Assembly: GCA_019454105.1 (NCBI GenBank)
Contig: CP075364.1
Location: forward strand, 623,362-687,361
Source: Fimbriimonadaceae bacterium
GTDB taxonomy: Bacteria; Armatimonadota; Fimbriimonadia; Fimbriimonadales; Fimbriimonadaceae
Direction: 5' to 3'
Length of the DNA: 64,000 nucleotides
Both the position numbers and the translations under genes were made by a program. Below, one piece after another: positions 63,226-64,000 of the stretch (within the stretch, counting starts at the first letter, position 1; every line of letters starts with the position of its first letter). The notes below the pieces were generated by a model, which saw only the letters and a program-made list of their open reading frames with translations, was not told where the DNA came from and searched no databases.

Positions 63226-63990
63226 CTAGGGCGACTGGGAGGCAATGTCTTCGAATGTAAAGCCGACCCAACGCTCGAGCGGGGAGCCCGAGCCAGACAG
63301 TGTAGTGACGTGGAAACTGACGAACACACGTCGGCCAGAAGAGCCGGACGACACCTGGAACTTCGATAACTCCTTCAGTGCATCAGCGGGTTGCTTTTCG
63401 TCCGCCACGGTCCCGAGCTGCTTCATGTGCCCCTTAACCTGTTTCGCAAGCAAGTGTTGAACAGCCTTCGGCAATTGGTCGAAGAATACATCGGATCCCT
63501 CGATCAAGTTTCTGCCTGCACCGCTCGGGAAGAGGAGCTGAAACTCGCTTTCGATCATCCCCTTGAGCTTGAGCATCCGATCTTTGCGCCTCTCCTCAAT
63601 ACGATCCTGAACGAAGTCGACGAACCCGTTGAACTCCGATGGAGGCAAAGGGCGGGAATTGCTGACTGAGAACCCTTCGGTCATCAATCCGTAAAGTTGG
63701 GGCCGGTCGAGCGGGTTCGGCCGAGGCTCCCTGTCCTGTGAGGTCGTCGGCTTTCCTGGGCTTGCAATTTGGTCAGAGAGGCCCGAGTATCCGAACACAG
63801 GGTCAGGCTCCGCCGTCGGGTTGGCAAAGGCCCAAGCGAGCTTCTCGGCGGGAACGGGAATCTTGACGACCACGTCGCCACGACGAAAGGTCAGTTCGAC
63901 CTCCCGATCCACGGAAACTTGCTTCATCGTGCTTGCCCGCATCTGCGAGCCCAACTCGCCCCCGACCTGTGTCGACCGCAAGAATCGCAA
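63226..63990 (-). CDS. Hypothetical protein (start uncertain, may run past the window)
   Basis: The open frame of 254 codons may start at a TTG near the window edge, at MRAST or MKQVSVDRE downstream, or outside the window, since no stop precedes it. The sequence is soluble and charged with EVELTFRRGDVVVKIPVPAE near the N-terminus and the helix FVDFVQDRIEERRKDRML in the middle. It ends VGFTFEDIASQSP. I do not recognise a family. Codon use is less G/C-rich in places than in its neighbours. It is followed by the SPFH gene after 75 bases on the same strand. Confidence 0.55.
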   Translation of the reverse strand: MRFLRSTQVGGELGSQMRASTMKQVSVDREVELTFRRGDVVVKIPVPAEKLAWAFANPTAEPDPVFGYSGLSDQIASPGKPTTSQDREPRPNPLDRPQLYGLMTEGFSVSNSRPLPPSEFNGFVDFVQDRIEERRKDRMLKLKGMIESEFQLLFPSGAGRNLIEGSDVFFDQLPKAVQHLLAKQVKGHMKQLGTVADEKQPADALKELSKFQVSSGSSGRRVFVSFHVTTLSGSGSPLERWVGFTFEDIASQSP

Positions 63991-64000
63991 GAGTTGCGGT

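Overview
The window is high-GC bacterial chromosome, densely coded on both strands, with no insertion sequences, prophage genes, CRISPR arrays or tRNA genes that I can recognise. The best lineage guess is the Armatimonadota, probably Fimbriimonadia. That guess is an inference from several traits together: PEP-CTERM secreted proteins, a Pup-ligase/depupylase-family gene outside an actinobacterial context, a 23S-5S rRNA unit without a 16S gene, TAGAAT-type -10 boxes lying almost on start codons, and large secreted propeller proteins. No 16S sequence is present to settle it.

Layout. 1-14 kb holds the tail of a secreted protein, an ABC-F ATPase, a DUF2807-type exported protein, a YhiN-type flavoprotein, a PafA/Dop-family gene, an exported amidase, a fatty-acid-hydroxylase-family membrane protein, a Fpg glycosylase lacking zinc-finger cysteines, an exported tandem truncated-globin protein, leuB, a HAD phosphatase and a YjbQ protein. 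13-21 kb holds a GT-C-like membrane protein, pheT-pheS (with a shortened PheT), an ornithine aminotransferase, a stand-alone FliL-like protein, an ArnT-like glycosyltransferase and ubiX. From 20.7 to 29.3 kb all genes run rightward: ubiX, two small ORFs, four uncharacterised membrane-protein genes joined by ATGA overlaps, recO, an oligopeptide-type binding lipoprotein and an AraC regulator.

29-44 kb holds a structured non-coding stretch, a TenA/PqqC-fold oxidase, a PEP-CTERM gene translationally coupled to a propeller protein behind a promoter with a perfect palindrome, clpB under a HAIR-like inverted repeat, a second PEP-CTERM gene, mnmE, a DUF6544 protein, a small transaldolase, a lipoprotein, a DinB-fold protein and a secreted subtilase. 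43.9-47.2 kb is a complete 23S-5S transcription unit with its own sigma70-type promoter, boxA-like site, long processing stem and terminator.

48-64 kb is rich in secreted proteins: a third PEP-CTERM protein, a 22-residue lipobox peptide, a ROK sugar kinase, and three large exported proteins (a PQQ-like propeller, a LamG protein and a VPS10/BNR propeller with Ig-like repeats). These three share one C-terminal domain with the truncated gene at the left edge. A SARP/NB-ARC/TPR regulator sits among them. The window ends with a zinc-ribbon membrane protein and an SPFH-GYF protein that resemble Bacillus YdjG and YdjI.

The most promising undescribed systems are the four-gene membrane cassette and the shared C-terminal domain of the exported proteins. 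Smaller items of interest are the tandem globin, the lipobox-only peptide and the unlinked rRNA unit.
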